Assembly (NCBI GenBank): GCA_021828425.1
Contig: JAKARN010000026.1
Location: 1-11,652 of the forward strand
Length of the DNA: 11,652 nucleotides
Source: Pseudomonadota bacterium
GTDB taxonomy: Bacteria; Pseudomonadota; Gammaproteobacteria; JAKAQQ01
Reading direction: 5' to 3'
Part shown: positions 1-7,358 of the stretch, one piece after another
Numbering within the stretch: the stretch's first letter is position 1
Layout of the letters: the number at the start of each line of letters is the position of its first letter
The notes under the pieces: model-generated
Told to the model about the DNA's origin: nothing
Seen by the model: only the letters and a program-made list of their open reading frames with translations
Database searches by the model: none
Translations under genes and position numbers: made by a program

Positions 1-763
1 ATCGTTTTTCTTCCTGTTTTTCCAGTTCCTGGATGGAAAGTCCTCCCCAGGACGGTTCAGAAACCGAATCGAGGGTTTTCTCGAGGAAGTCGGATAAGAT
101 TTCCTGCTCCGTTTCCAGCAGGCGGGTGCACAGGGTCGTTTTGCGGCTGGCCTCAGGCCAGCGCTCGGCGAGGGCGGGGATTACCTGCGACCTCAAGTAG
201 TTTCGAGACGATACCATATTCCGGTTAGTCGGATCCTCCAGCCATCGAATCCCTGCCCACTCTGCATACGCTCTCAGTTCCTTTCGTGAAAAACCCAACA
301 ACGGGCGAAACAGGAAACCTTCACCCAGTGGCTGGATACGGTGGGACATACCCCGCAATCCTTGGTGTCCGGAACCCCGCAACAAATTGAGCAAAACCGT
401 CTCCAGCTGATCATCGGCATGATGCGCCGTAAGTAAAATTTCTCCCGGAAGCAGATGACGGGCCACCGACTCGTAGCGAAGACGGCGTGCAGTTGCCTCC
501 CATCCTTCGGGGGTCCGGTCAGGCACCCGGATCTCAGCCAGGATCAGGGGGACCTGCCAGCGGGTTGCCCATTCAGAGACGAAGTCCCTGAACAGCGTGG
601 CTGCGGGATGCGCGTGGTGGTCCACATGAATGGCCCGCAAGGGCAAAGGAAAAAGATCGCGATGGTGAGAAAGGACATGCAGGAGGACTGTGGAATCGAG
701 CCCTCCTGAACAGGCAACCAAATAGCCTTTTCCGTTCGGAACCTCTTCCAGGATTTCCTTCAA
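1..763 (-). CDS. tilS: tRNA(Ile)-lysidine synthetase TilS, N-terminal part (cut by window edge)
   Basis: TilS modifies C34 of the CAU-anticodon tRNA-Ile to lysidine with ATP and lysine, so that it reads AUA instead of AUG; it acts in the cytoplasm. The window holds the first ~254 residues, the N-type PP-loop ATPase domain. Visible are the PP-loop SGGLDS (residues 19-24 from the TTG start), VDHHAHP (47-53), EATARRLRY (89-97), AHHADDQLET (113-122) and, near residue 195, the DPTN...SRNYLR motif. The C-terminal tRNA-binding part lies beyond base 1. The frame has no ATG or GTG between its upstream stop and the PP-loop. The best start is TTG at 763, giving a leader of normal length; CTG at 796, overlapping the accA stop as CTGA, is the alternative. 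It lies 29 nt after accA and is probably co-transcribed with it. The family call is certain, the start is not. Confidence 0.96.
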   Translation of the reverse strand, partial: MKEILEEVPNGKGYLVACSGGLDSTVLLHVLSHHRDLFPLPLRAIHVDHHAHPAATLFRDFVSEWATRWQVPLILAEIRVPDRTPEGWEATARRLRYESVARHLLPGEILLTAHHADDQLETVLLNLLRGSGHQGLRGMSHRIQPLGEGFLFRPLLGFSRKELRAYAEWAGIRWLEDPTNRNMVSSRNYLRSQVIPALAERWPEASRKTTLCTRLLETEQEILSDFLEKTLDSVSEPSWGGLSIQELEKQEEKR

Positions 764-792
764 TGCGTGAGCGTTGACCCGGTTCGATGGTT

Positions 793-1746
793 TCAGTTGG
801 TATACACCCCAAAATGCATGAGACGATTAAGACGTTCGGCAACCATATCATCCAGCGGCTTGGACAGCAGCACAGACAAGTGTTTGGCAATCCCAGCCCT
901 GACCGATTTCATGGTTGTGGCAAAATCCCGGTGGGCGCCTCCCGGGGGCTCCGGAATGATCTCATCGACCAGTCCAAGATCCAGGATTCTGTCCGCTGTA
1001 AGACCCAGCGTGGCAGCCGCTTCCGGGGCTTTGGAAGCACTTTTCCAGAGAATCGAGGCACAACCCTCGGGTGAAATCACCGAATAAATGCTGTATTGGA
1101 GCATGAGAAGCCGATCTCCCACACCAATGGCCAGTGCTCCACCAGACCCGCCCTCACCGATGACGCAACAGATAATGGGGACGCGTAACTGGGCCAAGAC
1201 TTCAAGATTACGCGCGATCGCCTCGCTCTGGTTGTGTTTTTCAGCATCTACCCCGGGGTAAGCTCCCGGGGTGTCGATAAAAGTCAGGATGGGCAGGCGA
1301 AAGGTTTCCGCCAGACGCATCAGGCGCAATGCCTTGCGATAACCCTCGGGCTTTGGCATGCCAAAATTACGGGCCACCTTTTCCTTGACGTCACGCCCCT
1401 TCTGGTGGCCCAGGAAAAGAATGGGGTGGTCTTCGAAGCGGCCCACCCCTCCCACCAAAGATGGATCGTCGGCAAAACACCGGTCGCCGGCGAGGAACTC
1501 GACGTCCGTAAAGAGATGGGCAACATAGTCCAGCGTGTAAGGTCTTTGGGGATGCCGGGAAAGTTGCGTAATCTTCCAAGGATCCAGGTTTGAAAATATG
1601 GCTTGGGTTTTCTCCTGATTGAGCCGGGACAATCGTGCAATTTCTTCATCCACAGCTTCCCCAGACTCCTTGAGCCTCCTGAGCTCAACGAGCTGCGCCT
1701 CAATTTCAGCAATAGGGGTTTCAAAATCCAGAAAATGGCTCTGCAT
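793..1746 (-). CDS. accA: Acetyl-CoA carboxylase carboxyltransferase subunit alpha
   Basis: AccA pairs with AccD as the carboxyltransferase that moves the carboxyl group from biotin on AccB to acetyl-CoA, making malonyl-CoA for fatty acid synthesis. At 317 residues it matches the E. coli protein (319). The start is the ATG giving [19 protein letters not shown], the usual AccA N-terminus with its short helical region. The core shows [10 protein letters not shown] (156-165), [15 protein letters not shown] (197-211, the oxyanion-forming glycines) and [17 protein letters not shown] (221-237). The end, RLMHFGVY, is also typical. The ribosome site is weak (GGAAGA about 12 nt upstream). The 328-base gap before it means it is not translationally coupled to dnaE, unlike the closely spaced genes upstream; whether it has its own promoter cannot be told by eye. 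Identity is certain. Confidence 0.99.
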   Translation of the reverse strand: MQSHFLDFETPIAEIEAQLVELRRLKESGEAVDEEIARLSRLNQEKTQAIFSNLDPWKITQLSRHPQRPYTLDYVAHLFTDVEFLAGDRCFADDPSLVGGVGRFEDHPILFLGHQKGRDVKEKVARNFGMPKPEGYRKALRLMRLAETFRLPILTFIDTPGAYPGVDAEKHNQSEAIARNLEVLAQLRVPIICCVIGEGGSGGALAIGVGDRLLMLQYSIYSVISPEGCASILWKSASKAPEAAATLGLTADRILDLGLVDEIIPEPPGGAHRDFATTMKSVRAGIAKHLSVLLSKPLDDMVAERLNRLMHFGVYTN

Positions 1747-2074
1747 GTCTCAGGATCTTCCAGGTTTTACAACCAAAACACGGGGACCTGCCGGTGTCAG
1801 GGGTTCTGCGTACCGGCCTGCAGCCGTATCCCGATTATTGTGCCAGAGTTTCAAGCGAGGAATACAAATCCAGCAGAGTCCCTCCCATTTTCTCGATCTC
1901 GAACTGTGCAAAAAGACGACCGGCTGCTTGCCTCACCCCACCGACAATACGCTCGGCATTTCATCGGCCAAAACCGATTCTCGAGCCATCCTGGCAACAG
2001 TCGAAAAACGTCCGATGCACTGGAAAAGAAGGGTAAACTTGGGTTTACTGCCGGTCGAGACACAGGAGGGGCAA
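1747..2074 (-). other. Long dnaE-accA gap without an intact gene
   Basis: This is the only stretch over 300 bases with no intact gene, in a block whose other junctions are overlaps or short gaps. The upstream ~240 bases (2074-1835) hold out-of-frame glycosyltransferase-like remnants, described as a separate entry. The last ~88 bases before accA (1834-1747) show no convincing terminator hairpin, no small ORF, no RNA gene and only a poor promoter candidate. Plus-strand reading frames crossing the gap show no family resemblance that I recognise. Confidence 0.8.
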
Positions 2075-2129
2075 TCAACGGCTCGCAGCCCATCCACGCA
2101 AACCGGCTGTTCCCGTATTTCGTGGGTCT
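1835..2129 (-). pseudogene. Decayed glycosyltransferase (GT4-like) C-terminal remnant
   Basis: Three minus-strand frames read in turn like the end of a group 1 (GT4) glycosyltransferase. From 2129 one frame gives PTKYGNSRFAWMGCEPLIA followed by PPVSR, resembling the family's 'K..N..lEwmACG.PvIa.pv' donor-binding stretch. Near 1989-1957 a second frame gives MARESVLADEM, like the 'ai..vLaDe' helix. From about 1957 to the TAA at 1835 a third gives AERIVGG, then GRLFAQ and FEIEKMGGTLLDLYSSL, very like the closing 'rFsiekm...lLalY.sl' helix. Restoring one G after ATG near 1957 would join the last two as LADEMAERIVGG. The pieces are in the right order at about the spacing expected. No acceptor domain is present. 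Resemblance is judged by eye from family knowledge; the C-terminal piece is the strongest, the middle the weakest. Confidence 0.5.
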
Positions 2130-5100
2130 AAGTTCTTCCCACCCGGGGCCGGCTGTTTCGAGGGCACAAATCGAATGGATTCGGCCCCCAAGAGCTCCCT
2201 AAGGGCATCCAGCAGATCGGATGAAAGCCTAATCCCGGGCTCCTCCCGGGGTCGTAAAACGGCCTGGATCCCCCTTGTCGTATAACGGATACGGAGTCCG
2301 GTCGCCCCCCCCCGATGCTGCTGCAACAACTCAATCACTCGCCGACCCGGAAAATTCCTCCCCTCCTCGCGATCATGCCACGACAGAACCAGCAGTCGGC
2401 AATTCAACGCACGCCATCGGTCATAGAGCTCGACATTCTTGACCCTGAATCTCCAGTCTCCGGCATATTCATCAAAACCTACTGATCCCTGAACCACCAC
2501 AGGTGTATTGGAGGAAACTTTCCTGAAGGCCTTGACCAAATCCTCTCCAAACAATACGACTTCAATACGGCCTGTCCCATCCTCCAGAAAACCATGACCA
2601 CGGTCCGGCTTCCAACGCATGGAATCAAGCAGGCCACCCACCGTCAGTTGCAGCGGTGTTGAGGCGTTTTCCACCTGACGCAAGGACTCGGAGAGAGGAC
2701 GCAGCCCGAAGTCGGCCCATTCTTGCCGGTACAGTTCCATCGGATGTCCACTCAAGTAAAAACCCAAAACCTCCTTTTCCTGCTCCAAGGTTTCCAGGAA
2801 GCTCGCTTTCACCGAGGTTAATTCTTGAGCAGCCGGATCCTCCTCGTAACGGGCCTCACCTGGCAGCCCAAAAAAATCATTTTGATGGTCAGAACGGACA
2901 TACTGTTCAGCCAGGGCCATCAGAGAGTTGATCCGGGCCAACAGTTGAGACCGCGAAGTCCCAAAGCCGTCAAAAGCACCCGATTTAATCAGGGCCTCAA
3001 AGGTTCGACGATTGAGCGTTGGACCCATGCGCTGGCAGAAATCCTCAAGACCCGCGAAAGGGGCGGATGCTCTCGTTCGCACAACCGACTCGGAAAACGA
3101 CTGGCCCACGCCCTTGATGGCACCGAGACCGTAGCGGATCCCTCCTTCTTCGACCAAAAATCCGTATTCTGAGCGATTAATATCCGGGGGCAGAACTTGC
3201 AGGTCTCTCCGGGTACAGTCGGTCAAAAGCGGAGGCAATTTTTCCAGATGCCCCATTTCTGCCGTCAGGACCGAAGCCATAAAAGGGGCCGGGAAATGTG
3301 CCTTGAGCCAAGCGGTCTGGTAGGCCAGCAAGGCATAAGCCACGGAGTGAGACTTGTTAAACCCGTAGCCCGCGAATTTTTCCATTAAATCGAATATTTC
3401 TTCCGCCGTCTGCTTCGGAATTTTTCGCAACACAGCCCCTGTCACAAAACCACTCCGTTGCTGTGCCATCTCCTCGGGCTTTTTCTTACCCATCGCCCGC
3501 CGCAGAAGGTCAGCCGCCCCCAAGCTATAACCGGCAAGATCCCGGGCGATCTGCATGACCTGCTCTTGATACAAAATAACCCCATAGGTATCCGCGAGAA
3601 TCGGCTTCAATGTCGGATGAAGATAAGTGATCGGAGCCTGCCCATGTTTACGATTGATGAAATCACTGACCATACCCGACTGCAGGGGACCGGGGCGGAA
3701 AAGTGCAACCAGCGCGACGACGTCATCAAAGCGGTCTGGCTTGAGCCGACGGATCAGATCTCTCATGCCGCGGGATTCAAGCTGGAAAATAGCCGTTGTC
3801 TCACACGACTGGAGAAGATGAAAAGTGGCCGCATCGTGCATCGAGATCTGATCCAGGGTGAAAATCTCCTGGTCCTTGAGCGACTGGATCCGGCGGACAG
3901 TCCGGTCAATGATCGTGAGTGTCGTAAGGCCAAGAAAATCAAACTTGACGAGCCCCAGGTGTTCAAGATCATCCTTGTCGTATTGGGTGATAAAACCGTT
4001 GGAATCGGTGTCATTGAACAGCGGCAAATAGTCCGTCAGCGAAGTCGGCGCAATGACGACACCACCCGCATGCTTGCCCACTGAACGAACCCGCCCCTCC
4101 AGTTTTCGTCCCAGGTCAACGACGGTTTTTACTGTCTCATCCGAGTCATACCAGGATTTCAGCTCTGGTTCTTCTGCAAGCGCACGATCAAGGGTCATGT
4201 GAAGCTCGAATGGAATTAGTTTCGCGAGTCGATCCGCAAAACCATAGGGCAACCCCAAAACCCGCACGACATCCCGTACCACAGCTCTTGCAGCCATGGT
4301 GCCAAAGGTGGCAATCTGGGCAACCTGTTTTCGTCCGTAGCGATCCTCCACGTAACGAATCACCTGATCACGTCCTTCAATGCAGAAGTCCACATCGAAA
4401 TCAGGCATGGTCACTCGTTCCGGATTCAGGAAACGCTCGAAAAGTAACCCATGTTCCAGCGGGTCCAGATCCGTAATCCCGAGCGTATAGGCAACCAGGG
4501 ATCCGGCCCCTGATCCCCGACCCGGACCCACGGGGATTTCCTTTGATCGGGCCCAATCAATGAAATCCGAAACAATCAGGAAATATCCGGCAAATCCCAT
4601 TCGGCCAATGACATCAAGCTCAGTCTCAAGCCGCTCCCGGTAGGATGCCTCCAGAAAGGCCGCTCCACGCCGGAGCCGGACCCGCTCGCTCCTTTTAGTG
4701 AAACCCTCCAAAGCCCTTTGACGGAGGGCTTCCTCTACCCCTTGGCTTGAGGCAACCGGGTACGCCGGCAGCAGGATCCGGTTCATCGAAAATTCAAAGT
4801 TGCATCGTCTCGCCACCTCGAGGGTGTTGGAAACCGCCTCACTCCAGTCTGCGAAGAGTTCCTCCATCTCCTGTCCTGATTTCAGATACTGCTGCTCCGT
4901 ATATCGCCGTTCGCGTGCGGGATCGTTCAGGACCCAGCCATGCTGGATGCAAACACGGGCTTCATGCGCTTCATAATCATCGGGGGTCAAAAACCGAACC
5001 GCATTCGTTGCAACCAGGGGTATACCATTCCGTTCAGCCAGGTCACATAGCCGGTCATTTAAGAGTTCTTCCTGAGGGCTGCCGATCCTGGAGACCACCA

Positions 5101-5596
5101 GATAAAAATCGGATCCCGCAATTCGTGCCCACCGCTCGATTTCCCGCTGTGCGTCCATTTCCTGGTCCTGAAGAGCGAACCGTCCAATGGCGCTTTCGGC
5201 TCCGGCCAGGATCACCAACCCATCCAGCGAAGCCTCGGCCAAGGCGCTTTTCCGTACCGGGCTTGCAATGCCTTCTTGGGAATTTGCCCTGGCGTCGAAT
5301 AACCGGCAGAGATTTTGATAACCGTTCAGACTCCGGCATAGAACCCGGACTTTCTCGACCGGGCTGCGGGTTTCTTCCGTGGCCAAGCAGATTTCAGCTC
5401 CTACGAGCGGCTTGATTCCCTGGGCCACCGCATTTTCAAAAAACTTGACGGCTCCAAAGAGGTTACCCTGGTCCGTCACCGCAATGGCGGGCATGTCCAG
5501 CTCACGGGCCTTCCGGACCAAGTCAGGGATCTGGATGACACTATCGATGAGTGAAAACTCTGTGTGGACATCAAGATGGACAAAGGGATGTCGCAA
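2075..5596 (-). CDS. dnaE: DNA polymerase III subunit alpha
   Basis: This is the replicative polymerase catalytic subunit: it extends RNA primers within the holoenzyme on the beta clamp. The 1173 residues run in order: a PHP domain (~1-270, opening HPFVHLDVHTEFSLID; no separate exonuclease, so DnaQ proofreading is expected elsewhere), palm/thumb with GPGRGSGAGSLVAY and the catalytic PDFDVDF (D401, D403) plus KFDFLGL (D553), fingers with NKSHSVAYALLAYQ, a helix-hairpin-helix region (~830-890), the clamp-binding motif QNDFF (905-909), an OB fold (~985-1065) and a tau-binding C-terminal region. The start is TTG at 5596, chosen because it places MRHPFVHLDVH as in the family and follows a GAGGA site. 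Relative to E. coli the family match ends near residue 1146; 27 extra low-similarity residues follow, probably read-through into gene remnants. A G9 run lies near residue 1095. Confidence 0.99.
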   Translation of the reverse strand: MRHPFVHLDVHTEFSLIDSVIQIPDLVRKARELDMPAIAVTDQGNLFGAVKFFENAVAQGIKPLVGAEICLATEETRSPVEKVRVLCRSLNGYQNLCRLFDARANSQEGIASPVRKSALAEASLDGLVILAGAESAIGRFALQDQEMDAQREIERWARIAGSDFYLVVSRIGSPQEELLNDRLCDLAERNGIPLVATNAVRFLTPDDYEAHEARVCIQHGWVLNDPARERRYTEQQYLKSGQEMEELFADWSEAVSNTLEVARRCNFEFSMNRILLPAYPVASSQGVEEALRQRALEGFTKRSERVRLRRGAAFLEASYRERLETELDVIGRMGFAGYFLIVSDFIDWARSKEIPVGPGRGSGAGSLVAYTLGITDLDPLEHGLLFERFLNPERVTMPDFDVDFCIEGRDQVIRYVEDRYGRKQVAQIATFGTMAARAVVRDVVRVLGLPYGFADRLAKLIPFELHMTLDRALAEEPELKSWYDSDETVKTVVDLGRKLEGRVRSVGKHAGGVVIAPTSLTDYLPLFNDTDSNGFITQYDKDDLEHLGLVKFDFLGLTTLTIIDRTVRRIQSLKDQEIFTLDQISMHDAATFHLLQSCETTAIFQLESRGMRDLIRRLKPDRFDDVVALVALFRPGPLQSGMVSDFINRKHGQAPITYLHPTLKPILADTYGVILYQEQVMQIARDLAGYSLGAADLLRRAMGKKKPEEMAQQRSGFVTGAVLRKIPKQTAEEIFDLMEKFAGYGFNKSHSVAYALLAYQTAWLKAHFPAPFMASVLTAEMGHLEKLPPLLTDCTRRDLQVLPPDINRSEYGFLVEEGGIRYGLGAIKGVGQSFSESVVRTRASAPFAGLEDFCQRMGPTLNRRTFEALIKSGAFDGFGTSRSQLLARINSLMALAEQYVRSDHQNDFFGLPGEARYEEDPAAQELTSVKASFLETLEQEKEVLGFYLSGHPMELYRQEWADFGLRPLSESLRQVENASTPLQLTVGGLLDSMRWKPDRGHGFLEDGTGRIEVVLFGEDLVKAFRKVSSNTPVVVQGSVGFDEYAGDWRFRVKNVELYDRWRALNCRLLVLSWHDREEGRNFPGRRVIELLQQHRGGATGLRIRYTTRGIQAVLRPREEPGIRLSSDLLDALRELLGAESIRFVPSKQPAPGGKNLDPRNTGTAGLRGWAASR

Positions 5597-5604
5597 GAGG
5601 GCTT

Positions 5605-5609
5605 TCCTC
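5605..5609 (-). promoter_or_regulatory. Ribosome binding site for dnaE (TTG start)
   Basis: GAGGA overlaps the rnhB stop codon (TGAGGA) and lies 8 nt before the TTG at 5596. It supports this non-ATG start and suggests that dnaE is translated by ribosomes finishing rnhB. Confidence 0.7.
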
Positions 5610-6195
5610 AGGTACGGGCCAGCCGGTCACGAACAGGCGCAAATGTGGTCCGGTGGAGTGGACATGGCCCCAACCGATCCAAGGCCTCAAGGTGGCATGG
5701 AGTGGGATATCCCTTGTGCTGGGAAAACCCGTATCCGGGATACAGGCGATCGCAGTGTGCCATCATCTGATCTCGGTACTCCTTGGCAACAATGGACGCA
5801 GCACTGACCACCTCATACCGGGCATCGGCTCCTATCCGTGCTTCTGCCGGGATTTCTACAGGAGGAACAAATCGACCATCCACCCAGACACCTGGTGGTC
5901 GGGGAACCAAAGCCATCACGGCCAGCCGCATGGCCAGCAACGTGGCAAAATGGATATTGATCCGATCAATTTCCTCCGCGGCTACCGAGGCGATAGCCAG
6001 AGACAGGGCTACCGCCCGGATCTGGGGAACCAGACGAGCCCGCATTTCATGACTCAGCTGCTTGGAATCTCTCAGCCCGGAGATCCGGTGATCCGGCGGG
6101 AGCCATAGCGCAACAGCAACCACGGGACCGGCCAAGGGTCCCCTTCCGACCTCATCGACACCGGCCCAGCAGGTGTTTTTCGAATCATCTTCCAT
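5608..6195 (-). CDS. rnhB: Ribonuclease HII
   Basis: RNase HII cuts RNA in RNA/DNA hybrids and 5' of single ribonucleotides left in DNA, starting ribonucleotide excision repair in the cytoplasm. The 195 residues (E. coli 198) show the N-terminal GVDEVGRGPLAGPVV with catalytic D14 and E15, LRDSKQLS (41-48), VDG with D106, the fourth acidic residue at D124, and SAASIVAKEYRD (131-142). The motif YGFSQHKGYPT near 155-165 is also diagnostic. The usual 'KGD' around the last catalytic Asp reads GAD here, but the Asp itself is kept. The ATG at 6195 sits inside the end of lpxB (11 nt overlap) with no clear ribosome site, so coupling to lpxB is likely. The lpxB-rnhB-dnaE order is the standard one. Confidence 0.97.
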   Translation of the reverse strand: MEDDSKNTCWAGVDEVGRGPLAGPVVAVALWLPPDHRISGLRDSKQLSHEMRARLVPQIRAVALSLAIASVAAEEIDRINIHFATLLAMRLAVMALVPRPPGVWVDGRFVPPVEIPAEARIGADARYEVVSAASIVAKEYRDQMMAHCDRLYPGYGFSQHKGYPTPCHLEALDRLGPCPLHRTTFAPVRDRLART

Positions 6196-7357
6196 TTGAG
6201 CTTGGCCCAGAACTTGACCGGCCGATTGCTGAAGCCAGCTCAGCAGCGACCGTCTGGTTTGTCTCGTGACGCAGCATTTCGGCTAGTTCTGCATAACGAA
6301 CCCGGATCGCCTTACAGTGGTCAGGATGATCCAAGAGATCTTGGACGGCATGGGCCAATACCTGCGGCTTGGCCTCATTTTGCAAAAATTCAGGGATGAG
6401 TGGCTCATCGGCAAGCAAATTGGGGAAGGACGCCCATCTCACCCGCAGGCCCAGAATTCCCTTGGCGATCGCCACACTGAGCGCCGAAAAGCGGTAGGCT
6501 ACAACCATTGGACAACCGACCAACATGCCTTCGAGAGTAACCGTTCCAGAAGCCACTAGGGCTATATCGGATGCTTGCATCGCTTGCGGTGCCTGACGGT
6601 CGAGCCAGAGCACCGGGAGGGTATTTCCGGTCTTTTCCCATAGATGGACCAGGGTATCCCGTAGCGCAGGGTAGGCTACCGGCACCACAAATTGGAGGGA
6701 ATGGTTCCTTTCAGACAACAGGCGGGCAGCCTCAAAGATAAGACCCGCCATGCTATCCAGTTCATGCCTGCGGCTTCCCGGGACCAAGGCTACTGTGGGC
6801 TGGTCAGGATTCAGGGCCAGATCTTGGCGAGCCTGCCGGATGTCAGGTGCGGGGTCAAGATGATCCGCAAGGGGATGCCCCACGAAAAGAGCACGTACGG
6901 AGGTGTGGGCATAGTAGGCAGGTTCAAAAGGAAAGAGGCAGAATAGACCATCCGCTGCCCGTTCAACCTGTTTCACCCGTCGGGGACGCCAAGCCCAGAC
7001 AGTTGGACTCACATAATGGAAGGTGGGAATCCCTGCCTCCCGCAACTTTCGTTCCAATCCCAGATTAAAGTCAGGTGCATCCACACCCAGGAAACAGTCT
7101 GGCTGCCACCTGAGGATTTCTCGAAACAGCCGCTGCCGAAGTTTCCATAATCGCGGAACATGGAGTACTGCCTCCGTTATGCCGGAAACCGAAAGGGATT
7201 CCGTGTCGGCCAAGGTTTCACATCCGATTTCACGCAGATGGGGTCCCGTGACGCCCCGAAGAGACAGGTCGGGAAACTGCGTTTTGAGAGTTTTCAGGGC
7301 CTCGGCGGCGAGGAGGTCACCGGACAGTTCAGCCACACAACAGGCGACTTTGAGCAT
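6185..7357 (-). CDS. lpxB: Lipid-A-disaccharide synthase
   Basis: LpxB (GT19) joins UDP-2,3-diacylglucosamine and lipid X (its 1-phosphate form) into the beta-1,6-linked lipid A disaccharide at the inner face of the inner membrane. Signatures are the N-terminal AELSGD (usually AGExSGD; the first Gly is Ala here), VDAPDFNL, HYVSPTVWAWRPRRV, VGHPLADH, LVPGSRRHEL, ASGTVTLEG, CPMVVAYR and SFPNLLADEPLIPE. I chose the ATG at 7357, one base after the lpxA stop, giving 390 residues and the family's N-terminus. A longer form from TTG at 7390 adds 11 residues, but its GAGGTG is only about one base upstream, too close. The C-terminus carries a Ser/Gly-rich tail (SSSGPSSNGR) that overlaps the rnhB start. 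Confidence 0.97.
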   Translation of the reverse strand: MLKVACCVAELSGDLLAAEALKTLKTQFPDLSLRGVTGPHLREIGCETLADTESLSVSGITEAVLHVPRLWKLRQRLFREILRWQPDCFLGVDAPDFNLGLERKLREAGIPTFHYVSPTVWAWRPRRVKQVERAADGLFCLFPFEPAYYAHTSVRALFVGHPLADHLDPAPDIRQARQDLALNPDQPTVALVPGSRRHELDSMAGLIFEAARLLSERNHSLQFVVPVAYPALRDTLVHLWEKTGNTLPVLWLDRQAPQAMQASDIALVASGTVTLEGMLVGCPMVVAYRFSALSVAIAKGILGLRVRWASFPNLLADEPLIPEFLQNEAKPQVLAHAVQDLLDHPDHCKAIRVRYAELAEMLRHETNQTVAAELASAIGRSSSGPSSNGR

Positions 7358-7358
7358 C

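Noticed and set aside
1747..1790. Possible accA promoter (CTGACA with a downstream TGTAAA)
   Set aside because: The spacing is about 23 bases, too long for a sigma-70 promoter, and no other -10 element fits at 16-18 bases.
1835..1936. Short 33-residue ORF from GTG 1936 as a real small protein
   Set aside because: It reads as the tail of a glycosyltransferase rather than a free-standing protein, and no ribosome site precedes the GTG.
1851..2093. 80-codon minus-strand ORF over the dnaE-accA gap
   Set aside because: It has no ribosome site, its Cys/Trp/Arg-rich second half looks like an off-frame reading, and the better protein-like text over the same bases is in the other two frames. I count only part of it as glycosyltransferase-like relic.
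3458..4084. 208-codon plus-strand ORF opposite dnaE
   Set aside because: It lies wholly antisense to the catalytic core of DnaE, whose motifs are intact; it has no recognisable domain and fits a shadow frame.
4747..5415. 222-codon plus-strand ORF opposite the DnaE PHP domain
   Set aside because: Pro/Arg/Ser-rich composition typical of an antisense shadow, with no family resemblance.
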